NCBI RefSeq assembly: GCF_000166055.1
Contig: NC_014664.1
Coordinates: 1,608,501-1,672,500 of the forward strand
From: Rhodomicrobium vannielii ATCC 17100
Lineage (GTDB): Bacteria > Pseudomonadota > Alphaproteobacteria > Rhizobiales > Rhodomicrobiaceae
Length of the DNA: 64,000 nt
Direction: 5' to 3'
Part shown: positions 8,635 through 17,456 of the stretch, piece by piece
Numbering within the stretch: position 1 is the first letter of the stretch
Layout of the letters: every line of letters begins with the position of its first letter
Translations under genes and position numbers: made by a program
The notes under the pieces: generated by a model
Told to the model about the DNA's origin: nothing
What the model saw: the letters and a program-made list of their open reading frames with translations, nothing else
Database searches by the model: none

Positions 8635-10269
8635 CTACGCCGCCAGTTGCAAGCCGGGCTGCTTCCATTCCCAGGGCAGCAGCTCATGGAGTCGGCTTTG
8701 CGGCTGGCCTGCGATGCGGGCGAGCACATCGGCCAGCCAAGCCATCGGATCGATGCCGTTGAGTTTGGCCGTCATGATCATCGTCATCATAAAGGCGGCC
8801 CGGTCGGCGCCGCGATCTGAACCGGCGAAGAGCCACGACTTTCTTCCGAGCGCAAAACCTCTCAGCGCTCGTTCGGCCGAGTTGTTGCTCAGGCAGATGC
8901 GGCCGTCGCCAAGGAAAGCGGCGAACCGATCCCAGCGCTTGAGCAGATAATCGATGGGCCTGGCGACGGAAGCCGAGCGCGACAATCGCGAGCGCTCCTC
9001 GCCAAGCGAGGTTTTCAGATCGGCCAGAAGCGGCGCGCTTTGCTTCTGGCGCACGCGCAGGCGCTCGCTGGCGGGAAGGCCGTTGATGGAGCGCTCGATG
9101 TCGAACAGCGCGTCGATGCGCTTGACCGCTTCCAGCGCAATCGGGGAGATGGCCGGCGCCTGTTTGCCGCGCTTCGCGTTGGCGGCGATGTCAGCCAGTT
9201 CGAAGAACTGGCGCCTGGCGTGCGCCCAGCACAGCGCCGAGACGATGGCGCCTTTTTCGCGCGCCGGATCGTAAAGCCCGTTATAGCCGCTATAGGCGTC
9301 GGCCTGCAAAATGCCGGCGAAGTCTCGAAGATGGCTCTCGGGATGCTCCTGCCTTCGGTCTCGCGAAGCGTAGTAAAGCGCGGCCGGCGGCGCGGTCCCG
9401 CCAAAAGGGCGATCGTCTCTGACATAGGTCCAGATGCGGCCGGTGACTGTCTTGCCTTTCGCCAGGATCGGCACCGTCGTGTCGTCGCCAAACAACCGTT
9501 CGGCCGAAAGAACATGGGCCTCGATCAGCGCCTGGAGCGGTTGCAGCGCCGCCATGCAGGACCCAACCTGATCGGCCAGCGTCGAGACGGAAAGTTCGAC
9601 GCCTTCGCGCGCATACCGCTCGCTTTGCCGGTTGAGAGGCTGGTGCTGGCCGAACTTCTCGAACAAGATCATGGCCAAAAGGCCCGGCCCGGCAAAACCG
9701 CGCGGCGTTGCATGAAAGGGCGCCGGCGGTTGCGCGATCGCCTCGCAGCACCGGCAGGAGAACTTCTCGCGCACCGTTTGGATGACTTTCCAGCGGCGCG
9801 GAACAACCTCGAGCGTCTCGGTGACGTCCTCGCCGAGCTTCGACAGCTTCGTCGAGCCGCAAGACGGACAACATGTCGGCGCCGGGAGCACCACGCGCTC
9901 GCGCGGCAGATGCGCCGGGAAAGGCTTGCGCGATGGATGCTTGCGCGTAGAGGATGGCGTGCCTTGCGTCCGGGCTGTGGCTGTCTCGGCGAGAAGCTCG
10001 TCCTCGGCCGCGGCTGTCTCCAGCTCTTCGAGCTGAAGCTCCATCTGCTCCAGGAGCCGCGCCTTGTGCTCCGAGCGGCTACCGTAAAGCACCCGCCGCA
10101 GCTTCTCGATCTCGAGCCTCAGATGAGCGATCAGCGCGTCCGTGCTGGATGTCGCCGCGCGAGCGCGAGCCGCAACGGCCTCGGCGGAAAGGCGGGCGGC
10201 GCGCTCGGCGAGGATCATCGCATGCGCGGCGGCAAGGTCGGAAGGAAGAGCGTCAAGCGGCGTGGTCAC
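8635..10269 (-). CDS. tnpC: IS66 transposase TnpC
   Basis: This 544-residue protein is the DDE-type transposase of the IS66 family. Its layout is an N-terminal coiled helix with the IS66 signature LRRVLYGSRSEHKARL, a zinc region (CCPSCGSTKLSKLGED and FSCRCCEAIAQPPAP), and the catalytic domain with GDDTTVPILAKGK and DAYSGYNGLYDPAREKGAI. The C-terminal NNSAERALRGFALGRKSWLF supplies the late acidic residue. It is encoded after tnpB with a 45-bp gap and is identical by eye to the copy at 32161-33795. Confidence 0.97.
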   Translation of the reverse strand: MTTPLDALPSDLAAAHAMILAERAARLSAEAVAARARAATSSTDALIAHLRLEIEKLRRVLYGSRSEHKARLLEQMELQLEELETAAAEDELLAETATARTQGTPSSTRKHPSRKPFPAHLPRERVVLPAPTCCPSCGSTKLSKLGEDVTETLEVVPRRWKVIQTVREKFSCRCCEAIAQPPAPFHATPRGFAGPGLLAMILFEKFGQHQPLNRQSERYAREGVELSVSTLADQVGSCMAALQPLQALIEAHVLSAERLFGDDTTVPILAKGKTVTGRIWTYVRDDRPFGGTAPPAALYYASRDRRQEHPESHLRDFAGILQADAYSGYNGLYDPAREKGAIVSALCWAHARRQFFELADIAANAKRGKQAPAISPIALEAVKRIDALFDIERSINGLPASERLRVRQKQSAPLLADLKTSLGEERSRLSRSASVARPIDYLLKRWDRFAAFLGDGRICLSNNSAERALRGFALGRKSWLFAGSDRGADRAAFMMTMIMTAKLNGIDPMAWLADVLARIAGQPQSRLHELLPWEWKQPGLQLAA

Positions 10270-10314
10270 CCGACAAGAGAATCATGGTTCGCCAACGTTT
10301 TCAAAGGCAAACCG

Positions 10315-10662
10315 TCAGCCAACCGAAGTCGGTCTCCAGGTTTTTTGCGGATTGCGCCAATCGATCCCGGAGAGCAGATAGCCAAGCTGCGCGGGCGAAA
10401 TCGAGATCGCGCCGTCAGCCGGGCTCGGCCACAAGAACCGGCCTTTCTCCAGACGCTTCGTAAAAAGGCAGGCGCCCTGGCCGTCATGCCAGATCACCTT
10501 CAGAAGATCGCCCCGGCGGCCGCGAAAGCAAAACAGATGGCCGCTCAAAGGATCGCGCTGCAAAACCTCCTGGACCTGCAAGGACAGCGACGGGAAGCCC
10601 CTGCGCATATCGGTGTGACCCGTCGCCAGCCACACCCGCACGCCGGTCGGAACCGGGATCAT
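10315..10662 (-). CDS. tnpB: IS66 accessory protein TnpB
   Basis: This 115-residue protein is the IS66 Orf2 type: VWLATGHTDMRRGFPSLSLQ and LFCFRGRRGDLLKVIWHDGQ are the family signatures. TnpB is needed for IS66 transposition, although its biochemical role is unclear. It starts within the end of tnpA (4-base overlap), so the two are coupled. In this copy the run of T before the Tyr-Glu/Thr-Lys region has five T and the frame is intact; the second copy has six and is broken. Confidence 0.95.
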   Translation of the reverse strand: MIPVPTGVRVWLATGHTDMRRGFPSLSLQVQEVLQRDPLSGHLFCFRGRRGDLLKVIWHDGQGACLFTKRLEKGRFLWPSPADGAISISPAQLGYLLSGIDWRNPQKTWRPTSVG

Positions 10663-11108
10663 GGTCTCCTCCCGTCGGCAATATCGAGAATGCGCTTCAA
10701 CGCGCCCATGTCGGCGCCGGGGCCAACCCGCACGCGCCGCCCGTTCAAAAGCTCGATCTCGATGCGATTATCGGCGGCGGGCGCGTCACTGGCGCTGTGA
10801 TCGTAGATCGTGTCGCGGCTCTTCCCTGGCGCCGTCAGAGAGACCGGCAGGAATGCCGGTGCGGGCTCTGGCTTCTCGTCGTTCTTGGCCAGCTTCCGCC
10901 AACGAAACAGAAGGCTTGGCTTGATCCCATGCCTGCGGGCGACCGCTGACACATTCACGCCGGGCTGCAAAGCCTCGGCGATGATCGCCTGCTTCTCGTC
11001 CTCGCTCCAGCGGCGCCGGGTATCAGCAACTACGGAATACCGGCGGGCAAAAGTATCTCCAGACATAGGCACGGGCATAGCTCCTGTCGCGACAAGCGTC
11101 ACAGACAA
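10659..11108 (-). CDS. tnpA: IS66 accessory protein TnpA
   Basis: This 149-residue protein carries the helix-turn-helix RRWSEDEKQAIIAEALQPGV then VSAVARRHGIKPSLLFRWRK, which is typical of IS66 OrfA (transposase-8 type). It presumably binds the element ends. It is the first gene of the element, begins about 48 bp inside the right end and overlaps tnpB by four bases. The copy at 31321-31770 is identical by eye. Confidence 0.95.
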   Translation of the reverse strand: MSVTLVATGAMPVPMSGDTFARRYSVVADTRRRWSEDEKQAIIAEALQPGVNVSAVARRHGIKPSLLFRWRKLAKNDEKPEPAPAFLPVSLTAPGKSRDTIYDHSASDAPAADNRIEIELLNGRRVRVGPGADMGALKRILDIADGRRP

Positions 11109-11164
11109 GACCTGTCTCTTACACGCCCCGCAAGGCGGCCCTCAGCGGAGGCTTACTGTTGATC

Positions 11165-11370
11165 CGCCGCAGGAGCCTGGGGATGGCGCGTTTCTTGTCG
11201 TGGCTAACCGTTGCAACCCGCTTGAGAGCCTATTCGGGGGGCAGCCGTTCAACCTCAACTCGCTGCGTCAGCACCCCTTCGCGGAGGCCCAAAAGCAACC
11301 CGTTCGGTTGGCCGGAAGGCTCACGCGCGTGCGGCGCATCGACCTTGTCGCCGCCGGCGTTGTTGGATGA
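11165..11370 (+). pseudogene. 3' fragment of the IS66-interrupted phage primase/helicase
   Basis: After the second TGTTGATC copy the interrupted reading frame resumes exactly in phase: ...MRVD joins PPQEPGDGAFLVVANRCNP and runs to a TGA at 11370. The 68 residues include SLFGGQPFNLNSLRQHPF and end in LVAAGVVG, as a normal C-terminus would. The fragment has no start or ribosome site of its own. Removing the element and one target copy restores one continuous gene. Confidence 0.9.
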
Positions 11371-11737
11371 CGCTGCGCTTAGCCGCCACGGGCTGCGGGT
11401 GATGACGCACGAAGAGAGGGACGGCGCTGCTCTTCGCGAACAGCCACGCTGCGGCGCCACCCGGTTGCGCGCCGTTGGAGGCCCCGGTTCGCTTAGCAGG
11501 TCACGGTAAGGTTCGGGCGCGGCGCTGGCTATCAATCTGGTGGCAGCCGGGCAGTAGATCTAACGGGCCAGTCCTTTCTCGCCTAATATTTGCACGTTCG
11601 TTTATTTTGACGACAGGTGGACGGTGTTGAGACATCTTGCGAATGCAAATATTACATCGCCGAAATTAGGCAACCGTTCTGATAACCTTTTTAGTAAAGG
11701 TAGCCGTGGCAGATACATATGTTCGCATGGTGGTCGA
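11371..11737. other. Gap between phage primase end and HNH gene
   Basis: These 367 bp hold no supported gene. Short rightward frames after 11371 have no recognisable product. Base composition changes from GC-rich to markedly AT-rich after about 11580, which probably marks the left edge of the inserted restriction-modification cluster. Confidence 0.5.
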
Positions 11738-12454
11738 ATGTTAGCATCGGATAGGGCCGTTCCCAAGTCCACAAACGTCGAAGCGATTTCTTTCCGACTG
11801 ACTAAACTCCGTGAAGCCGTGGTTGCCGGTCGGTCGCGCCTCAGCTGTCTTCGACGCTGGAGTGAATTCATCCGTGAACGCGACGGATATCGCTGCGTCG
11901 ATTGCCATTCGCAGGAGGATCTTTCAGCCCATCATATCTGCCGCAAATCCTTCTTCAGCGCAGCTCAGTTCGATACCGGGAACGGCATCACGCTCTGTCG
12001 CCAATGCCACAAAGAACTACATGCAGGCTTCAATGGACGCCCCAATATGCTTTTGCCGGTGGACGCAGAAGGTGGAGAAAAACTAGGCCTCATGGAACGC
12101 CTGTACAGCATCCTATTGGATGATGCTGTCGAGCGAGGATTGATGCGCGAGGACTTCTATTTTCTTAGCGATGAAATCTTGGGCTTTCTCAGGAAAATGC
12201 AAGGTTATGAGGTAGATACCTATTTTCCGGGATCACGTCTTGAACAAGCATATTTAATCCTAGCTGTGTCTGAGCGGCAAGTGCTTCGCGCCATCGCAGA
12301 GGCAAACGGCTTCGTGTTGGACGAGCGCCCGTTATTACCCGGCGGCGCAATGGAAGTCTTGAACGACGAGGGTGGTCTGGGATCCGGATGTATCGTGTGT
12401 CAAAAATACTCCCCTCGCTTCCCAGCCCCAGACAAGTCCGAGTCCGATGGATAA
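11738..12454 (+). CDS. HNH endonuclease
   Basis: The protein has a classical HNH domain near residues 50-95 of the ATG-started product: YRCVDCHSQEDLSAHHI, then GITLCRQCHKELHAGF. This gives two CxxC pairs for structural zinc and the His-His-Asn/His catalytic set. The start at 11738 gives 238 residues; a TTG at 11624 in the same frame would add 38 residues of unlikely composition. It faces the Vsr-ATPase-Dcm operon, and the 3' ends overlap by 55 bp. It is probably the cleavage part or an accessory nuclease of that cluster. Its AT-rich codon use differs from the phage genes to its left. Confidence 0.8.
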   Translation: MLASDRAVPKSTNVEAISFRLTKLREAVVAGRSRLSCLRRWSEFIRERDGYRCVDCHSQEDLSAHHICRKSFFSAAQFDTGNGITLCRQCHKELHAGFNGRPNMLLPVDAEGGEKLGLMERLYSILLDDAVERGLMREDFYFLSDEILGFLRKMQGYEVDTYFPGSRLEQAYLILAVSERQVLRAIAEANGFVLDERPLLPGGAMEVLNDEGGLGSGCIVCQKYSPRFPAPDKSESDG

Positions 12455-12900
12455 GCCTCGGCCGTAAATGCTGAAGCTAACTTCGCGGCAAGAATTTCGA
12501 CCGACTTCGTTTCGCATTCCCAAACGATTAACACCTGCCACCCCATTTTGCGCAGTGCAATTTCGGTCAGTTGGTCCCGTGCGACATTCCGATCAAATTT
12601 CTCTGTCCAGAATTCTAGACGGGTCTTCGGCATAGTCGCCTTTTTGCAGAGAGGATGACGGTGCCAGAAGCAGCCATGAACGAATATTACGGTCTTGTGT
12701 TTCCGCAGCACGATATCAGGGGAACCTGGCAAGTCGCGACGCTGAACGCGAAAACGATAACCCAGCGCGTATAACGTGCGCCGAACCGTCATCTCCGGCG
12801 CCGTATGTTTCTGTCCGACCGCTTGCATAATGCGGCTCCGGACAGGGTCTACAGACAAATGGCTACTCAACGGATGGAGTAAAGCTTTCGATAGCATCAA
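12400..12900 (-). CDS. vsr: Very short patch repair endonuclease Vsr
   Basis: The 166-residue product has the Vsr signatures: RSRIMQAVGQKHTAPE at the start of the domain, GSPDIVLRKHKTVIFVHGCF with the catalytic Asp, then WHRHPLCKKA with conserved His and Trp, and GWQVLIVWECE near the end. Vsr nicks T:G mismatches left by deamination of 5-methylcytosine, and vsr genes normally accompany a Dcm-type methylase, as here. It is the last gene of the leftward dcm-ATPase-vsr operon. Its start overlaps the ATPase end by 38 bases, and its 3' end overlaps the convergent HNH gene. Confidence 0.92.
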   Translation of the reverse strand: MMLSKALLHPLSSHLSVDPVRSRIMQAVGQKHTAPEMTVRRTLYALGYRFRVQRRDLPGSPDIVLRKHKTVIFVHGCFWHRHPLCKKATMPKTRLEFWTEKFDRNVARDQLTEIALRKMGWQVLIVWECETKSVEILAAKLASAFTAEAYPSDSDLSGAGKRGEYF

Positions 12901-14857
12901 ATATTTTCCAAAGTTTGTCTACCTTCTTATGTTCCTCAATATAATCTTGATAGGCGGCTTGAGCGTTGTTGAGCAATTCGTCGTAGAGAACAATCCGAGC
13001 GTCGACAGTCTTGAGCTGATCAATAACACCCTGCTTACCGGTGCCAACTGCATCATACCATTCGGGCGGATATTTTCCAAGCAGGCAAACGATCTCAATC
13101 GGCCAGCCCTTATCTTTCGTGCCGTCGATGATTTTTTTTACTCCATCACGATAGGAGCGGATTTGCTTAGTGAGGTCATCAAGATGCACAGAAACAGTTG
13201 CGCGTTTCAATTCAATAATGACGTGCTTACCCACTGCTGTTCGGTAGGCGAGATCGACGCGGGCGTTCTTCTCCTTTTTGTTCAGCTTGTCAGTGTTATC
13301 TTGAAGAAATTTATTCACTTTCGTTTCTGAATGCTCAGAACCTTTTGCCCGTTCCCATGATGGGTCAAGAAGCCATAGATGCTCCTTGATGAAGTCTCGA
13401 ATGACGAGTTCCTTGTCGTTCTCTGAAATTTTGCTTTGAAGAGTCTTGATCACTCCAAGGCGGAGCTTTACTATTTGGCCATAAAAACTTAACTCCAGGT
13501 CGTCGATCTCTCCGAATATCTCAAGGATATACGATACCCCTTCATCTTTAAGTTCATCAAGTTTATCCAACTGCTCTTTGCGACGATAACTTTCAAAAGC
13601 CAGGATTGATGCCTTCAATAAGTCTTTTTTGTACTTGTCGTCCGGCGAACGGATTGTATTGAGTCGGCCTATCCAACGTTCAGCCTTCCTCTTTGTGTCG
13701 CCCTGGAGACGATCGAGCCAATCTGAAACCGCAGGCACGGAGGCTGCAAGCTTTGCACCATCGGTCCGCCGCCACTCGCTCCAGCGGCCAGCTATGTGGC
13801 GGAGTTCGGACAGAACGATGTCTCGCAACGCTTCGAAACGCGGGTCGTCTTCTTTGAGCGACTGGCGACTGCTTGTTGCGATATCACCTTTATCATCAAC
13901 GTCCAAATCTTCACAATGAAGCTCACCGATGATGTAGTCCGCGTAAATCTCCTTCTGGCCAAAGATGTCAAGAATATCCTCTTGAGCCATCTTGCCGCGC
14001 ATAAATATCGCAACTCTGTTTAGGTTGTCGCCTTCTTCGTCCTTTAGCTGGCTCGGGCTGGACACGGTACCTATCCATCCGGTGAGGCTTATACCTGCCT
14101 TCCTCAACTCGTCACTAATAGCCGGGAGCCTTGGCTCCGCTTGACGTTCAAGTTTGCAAGTACTAGCGAAGGCCGTCTGGTCATCATAGGTCCAGAGATA
14201 CTGAAGCGCCTTATGATAGCCGCGATCTTCCGGCCCCACCTCGTTTCCATTGATTTGTACGGTGAAATCGTTCTTCGGCCCAATCACCGAAAACCGACGG
14301 GCGACACGTCGCTTCAGACCTTCGACGGTCATGCCGGACAATGACCTAGAGATCTTCGAAAGAACGATCCGCGTGCCCGCCACCAAATCGGGTGGCCAGT
14401 TGGTCAATTCTTCCGGTCTATAGATGTTCTCGCTTTTGCCTGCAATCGCCTTCCGTATAATGTCCCGGTCCATTCGGAATGCGGTGCGCTCACCGTTCAA
14501 CGTGGTGAAGACTTCTGCCACCTGGGCGATCGAAAAGATGGATAGCTTTCCGATGCCCTTGCGGCCCATCGGCTTTCGCCCAAGCGCAGTTACGTCTCCC
14601 AATTCGTCCCGCCGCTTGAAGCCGACAGTTAGGAAGCGGTCGATTACGCCATCGCGATCCATTCCTGTGCCGTCATCTTCAATGGTGATAGTTTCGGCTA
14701 CCCTGTTGATCGTGACTTGCACATTCCTTGCGTCGGCATCCCATGCGTTAGCGACTACTTCCGACAGGACGGCCGGAACGTTGCTGTATAGATTGATCCC
14801 CAGGTGCTCCAGCGCATTGAGACTTATCGTCATGATCAGTTCTCGCTGTGCTGTCAT
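12863..14857 (-). CDS. GHKL (MORC/MutL-like) ATPase with C-terminal nuclease-like domain
   Basis: The 664-residue protein begins with a GHKL ATP-binding domain: EVVANAWDADARNVQV (N box), IEDDGTGMDRDG (G1) and GRKPMGRKGIGKLSIF (G2). The C-terminal 180 residues contain ARVDLAYRTAVGKHVIIELK, an Asp followed by Glu-x-Lys as in PD-(D/E)XK nucleases, so it may cut DNA. Such MutL/MORC-related ATPases next to a cytosine methylase and Vsr are a known class of restriction-type clusters. Its start overlaps dcm by four bases. It probably senses or clamps unmethylated DNA, but this is inference. The gene is visibly more AT-rich than the surrounding chromosome. Confidence 0.85.
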   Translation of the reverse strand: MTAQRELIMTISLNALEHLGINLYSNVPAVLSEVVANAWDADARNVQVTINRVAETITIEDDGTGMDRDGVIDRFLTVGFKRRDELGDVTALGRKPMGRKGIGKLSIFSIAQVAEVFTTLNGERTAFRMDRDIIRKAIAGKSENIYRPEELTNWPPDLVAGTRIVLSKISRSLSGMTVEGLKRRVARRFSVIGPKNDFTVQINGNEVGPEDRGYHKALQYLWTYDDQTAFASTCKLERQAEPRLPAISDELRKAGISLTGWIGTVSSPSQLKDEEGDNLNRVAIFMRGKMAQEDILDIFGQKEIYADYIIGELHCEDLDVDDKGDIATSSRQSLKEDDPRFEALRDIVLSELRHIAGRWSEWRRTDGAKLAASVPAVSDWLDRLQGDTKRKAERWIGRLNTIRSPDDKYKKDLLKASILAFESYRRKEQLDKLDELKDEGVSYILEIFGEIDDLELSFYGQIVKLRLGVIKTLQSKISENDKELVIRDFIKEHLWLLDPSWERAKGSEHSETKVNKFLQDNTDKLNKKEKNARVDLAYRTAVGKHVIIELKRATVSVHLDDLTKQIRSYRDGVKKIIDGTKDKGWPIEIVCLLGKYPPEWYDAVGTGKQGVIDQLKTVDARIVLYDELLNNAQAAYQDYIEEHKKVDKLWKIFDAIESFTPSVE

Positions 14858-15984
14858 TCTACTTCCTCCAGGTGTTTCTTCACCGCTCGAGCAATCGCCG
14901 CTGCCAGTTTGACCGGAACAGCGTTGCCGATCAGCCGCCCGATGGCCTTGAACTGAATTCGCTCTCCAGGCCGCACGAACTCATAATCGCGAGGAAAGCC
15001 TTGCAACATCGCACCCTCACGGAGTGACAGTGCTCTAGCCTGCTCGGGATGGCCAAAGCGACCATTGCCGAACCCGAAGAACTGCGTGGTGATGGTCGGC
15101 GATGGCTCTTCCCATTTCATTCGACCGTAGACCGAGGAGTACCCCCGACCGGTCTCAGCCTTGTGGCAGGCTGCGACCAGATCGTCGCCCCACTCTCTCC
15201 AAGTGCCTCCAGGTTTTGACGCGGCGATCCTACGAACATTGATGTCCGACAAACGACTTGCGCAATGAAGGGGATCGGCATCGTCAGACTCACCATGGCC
15301 GAGTGGCGGTAGCTCGCCGATTTCGTCCATCACCGTTCGGTAGTTATCCTTATGAGTCGGCGTCGGTAGCAGGATCGGCCCCCGCCGAGACGCCAACAAA
15401 ACCAGCCTGCTACGAGTTTGCGCAAGGCCAAAATCGGGACCGTAAAGAACCTTCCAGATAACGTGGTAATCGGCGTTTTCGAGCACATCCACGAATTCAC
15501 GGAAGACCGCCCCCTCCTTGAAAGTTAGAAGACGCGGAACGTTCTCCATTGAGACGACGTCGGGCCGAACTTCATCAATCAACCCAGCAAAGTAGGAAAG
15601 AAGCTTCCATTTGGGATCATCGTTCTTCTGGTTGTATGTCGAGAATGGCTGACAAGGTGCGCAACCTACCAGCACGCGATGCCGACCGGGAACAAACAAG
15701 TCCTCAATCTCCCGCCCTTTGAGCTGCGCTACGTCCCGCCTGATGAAAGGCGCGTCATTATTATGCTCGAAAGCGTACCGACACGTCTCATCCGTGTCGA
15801 TACCAGCGACTATGTCGAATCCTTCTGAATGGAAGCCGTGAGACAGACCACCCGCACCACAGAACAGGTCGACGACTGTAGCATCTGGTCTCGTCACCGT
15901 TTGATGGTCAACTTGGATTTCAGGGGCCACGCTCGCTGTCTTCACTTCATTCCTCCGATCCTTCAACTCCTTTCTGAACATCAA
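14854..15984 (-). CDS. dcm: DNA (cytosine-5) methyltransferase
   Basis: The 376-residue protein has all the main C5-methylase motifs in order: VVDLFCGAGGLSHGF (I), GCAPCQPFSTYNQKND (IV, with catalytic Cys), VSMENVPRLLTF (VI), GLAQTRSRLVLLASRR (VIII) and IGNAVPVKLAAAIA (X). The target-recognition part between VIII and IX is about 110 residues, so it probably recognises a single short site. It is the first gene of the leftward dcm-ATPase-vsr operon and would protect host DNA from the cluster's nuclease activity. Recognition sequence cannot be read from the protein. Confidence 0.95.
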   Translation of the reverse strand: MMFRKELKDRRNEVKTASVAPEIQVDHQTVTRPDATVVDLFCGAGGLSHGFHSEGFDIVAGIDTDETCRYAFEHNNDAPFIRRDVAQLKGREIEDLFVPGRHRVLVGCAPCQPFSTYNQKNDDPKWKLLSYFAGLIDEVRPDVVSMENVPRLLTFKEGAVFREFVDVLENADYHVIWKVLYGPDFGLAQTRSRLVLLASRRGPILLPTPTHKDNYRTVMDEIGELPPLGHGESDDADPLHCASRLSDINVRRIAASKPGGTWREWGDDLVAACHKAETGRGYSSVYGRMKWEEPSPTITTQFFGFGNGRFGHPEQARALSLREGAMLQGFPRDYEFVRPGERIQFKAIGRLIGNAVPVKLAAAIARAVKKHLEEVE

Positions 15985-16428
15985 ACTTGCGGCTGGCGCC
16001 TTAGACCGCGCGAGGCCGTGTGTCGGTACTAGCCACTGGCGTTAGATGCCGATATTGCTTACGTCAAGGGTGTGAGCCCTTACGGGCCACATATAGGGTG
16101 GATACCCCCAAATCCCCTCGCTAGGAGGGTATCGTACAAAATTGAGGATACCTTCTGGGCGTTTGTGAAGGGGCGCGTCAGTGTCGTTTCCAAGTTATAA
16201 TTACTCAAGCTTTCCAACAAGTCATTATAATTTATTAAGAATTGCCGAATGCGAGAGAATTCCTGGGGAGTCCAACCGCTTACATGACCCGTTGGCTCGA
16301 TTGGAATGTGGGCGCCTCATGGCTCTGGCAGCGAATCGGCTCGCCCCGTTTTCTTGTTGCCCGGCCGAATGTCGCCCGAGGGCGGGGCGACCGCCTTGAA
16401 TTCGAGAACAAATGCGGAACATCCTCGC
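15985..16428. other. Upstream region of the dcm operon with GGATACC repeats
   Basis: This 444-bp stretch between dcm and a small rightward ORF shows no gene. It contains three copies of a heptamer: GGATACC at 16100-16106, its complement within GGGTATC at 16127-16133, and GGATACC at 16146-16152. The first two form an inverted repeat spanning 16101-16133. They lie about 115-165 bp upstream of dcm and could be an operator controlling the modification operon. Confidence 0.5.
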
Positions 16429-16629
16429 ATGTCGTTTGAGTCCGAAGAAGCCGCCATCCGCTTCACAATTGAGATGGCCCTCCTATCCGTGAAGTTCGCC
16501 CCAAAGCCAGAGCGCAACGAGCATGTGCGCATCGCGCAGACCGATGCCATCCTCGTCGCCTTGCGCCGCTCCGGATACGACGTCGTCAAGGTGCGCGAGG
16601 AACCCCATCAAGGAGAAATGAGGCGGTAG
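16429..16629 (+). CDS. Small protein of unknown function
   Basis: A 66-residue frame starts at ATG 16429 (MSFESEEAAIRFTIEMALLS) and ends at 16629, convergent with the methyltransferase gene at 16641. It is rich in charged residues and predicted helical. The same frame is open further upstream to 16306, but that part has poor composition. No strong ribosome site is visible and no family is recognised, so it is a tentative small phage gene. Confidence 0.4.
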   Translation: MSFESEEAAIRFTIEMALLSVKFAPKPERNEHVRIAQTDAILVALRRSGYDVVKVREEPHQGEMRR

Positions 16630-16640
16630 CTTTGCGACGT

Positions 16641-17456
16641 CTACTGCTCATACATCGCATCTTCGATGCGGCGGCACGCGATGTCGAAATATCGCGGCTC
16701 GAACTCTATACCGGTGAACACGCGCCCCATCTTGACGCACGCCACGCCAGTGGTGCCCGAGCCCATGAACGGATCGAGGACGTTTTGCCAGTCGTCTCGC
16801 GTGCGTAGGAGCTCCTGCATCAAGGTCACCGGCTTGCCGGTTATGTGGTGCTTGTCTTTCGCGATTACCGGGGTGCGGATATAGCCCGTCTGGTAGATGC
16901 CTGGCGCGCTGGCGTCCCGCGTGATCGGCCCCGCAGTTGCGGTCACGATGTATTCGACCTGCGTGCGGAACCACCCCTTGTTCGGCCTCGCCGCCTCCGT
17001 CTTATCCCAAGGCACGATGCCCCGATAAACCCACCCTCCGACTTGGCAGGCGTCGATGATCGCCGGCAGGTTTCGCCAATCGATAAAACACATGAGCGCG
17101 CCGCCCTGGCGGGTCGCCCGCAAGCACTCGGCCATCCAATCGGAGCACCAAAGCGTGAGCGAGCGCTGATCGCGGTTGTCGCCACCGAAGTCGGGATCTG
17201 TCTTCTTCGTCCCCGTAAAGCGATACTTTTTGCTCGGCGCCTGGTTCCGTGCGGCCTGGGTGGAGCCTCCGCTCGAGTAGGGCGGATCCGTTATGACCGC
17301 GTCAAACCCGTTCAACTCCGGCAGCGCGAGCCGGCAGTCCGCATTGTAGAGAGTGTGTGGGCCGATCTGGACGCGCGAACGCGCGAGCCGCTCGCGCAGC
17401 GCTTCGATGATGTCTCGGTGATCTTCTTCATTCGCCGCGCCAGTCATGACGTTCAT
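16641..17456 (-). CDS. Phage DNA methyltransferase, N4-cytosine/N6-adenine (beta class)
   Basis: The 271-residue protein has the methylase catalytic motif first (VITDPPYSSGG, near residue 58) and the SAM-binding motif last (LDPFMGSGTTGVACVKMGR, near residue 238). This motif order defines the beta class. DPPY methylases transfer a methyl group to an exocyclic amine of A or C. A solitary phage methylase usually shields phage DNA from host restriction. A 17-bp operator-like palindrome lies 64 bp upstream of the start, tying it to the phage repressor regulon. Confidence 0.9.
   Translation of the reverse strand: MNVMTGAANEEDHRDIIEALRERLARSRVQIGPHTLYNADCRLALPELNGFDAVITDPPYSSGGSTQAARNQAPSKKYRFTGTKKTDPDFGGDNRDQRSLTLWCSDWMAECLRATRQGGALMCFIDWRNLPAIIDACQVGGWVYRGIVPWDKTEAARPNKGWFRTQVEYIVTATAGPITRDASAPGIYQTGYIRTPVIAKDKHHITGKPVTLMQELLRTRDDWQNVLDPFMGSGTTGVACVKMGRVFTGIEFEPRYFDIACRRIEDAMYEQ

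Larger units (their letters stand above)
8589..11156 (-). mobile_element. IS66-family element, copy 1, intact
   Basis: The element is 2568 bp long and ends in inverted repeats: GTAAGCATCCGGTGAGGGCC at 8589 and the complement of GTAAGCCTCCGCTGAGGGCC at 11156 (18 of 20 identical). The 8-bp sequence TGTTGATC occurs immediately outside both ends (8581-8588 and 11157-11164), the target-site length known for IS66. It carries tnpA, tnpB and tnpC leftward. All three frames are open, so this copy may be active. It interrupts the phage primase gene. Confidence 0.97.

Noticed and set aside
9040..10800. 586-codon rightward frame inside IS66 (and its 636-codon counterpart in copy 2)
   Set aside because: Antisense to tnpC and tnpB, which match the IS66 family in every respect.
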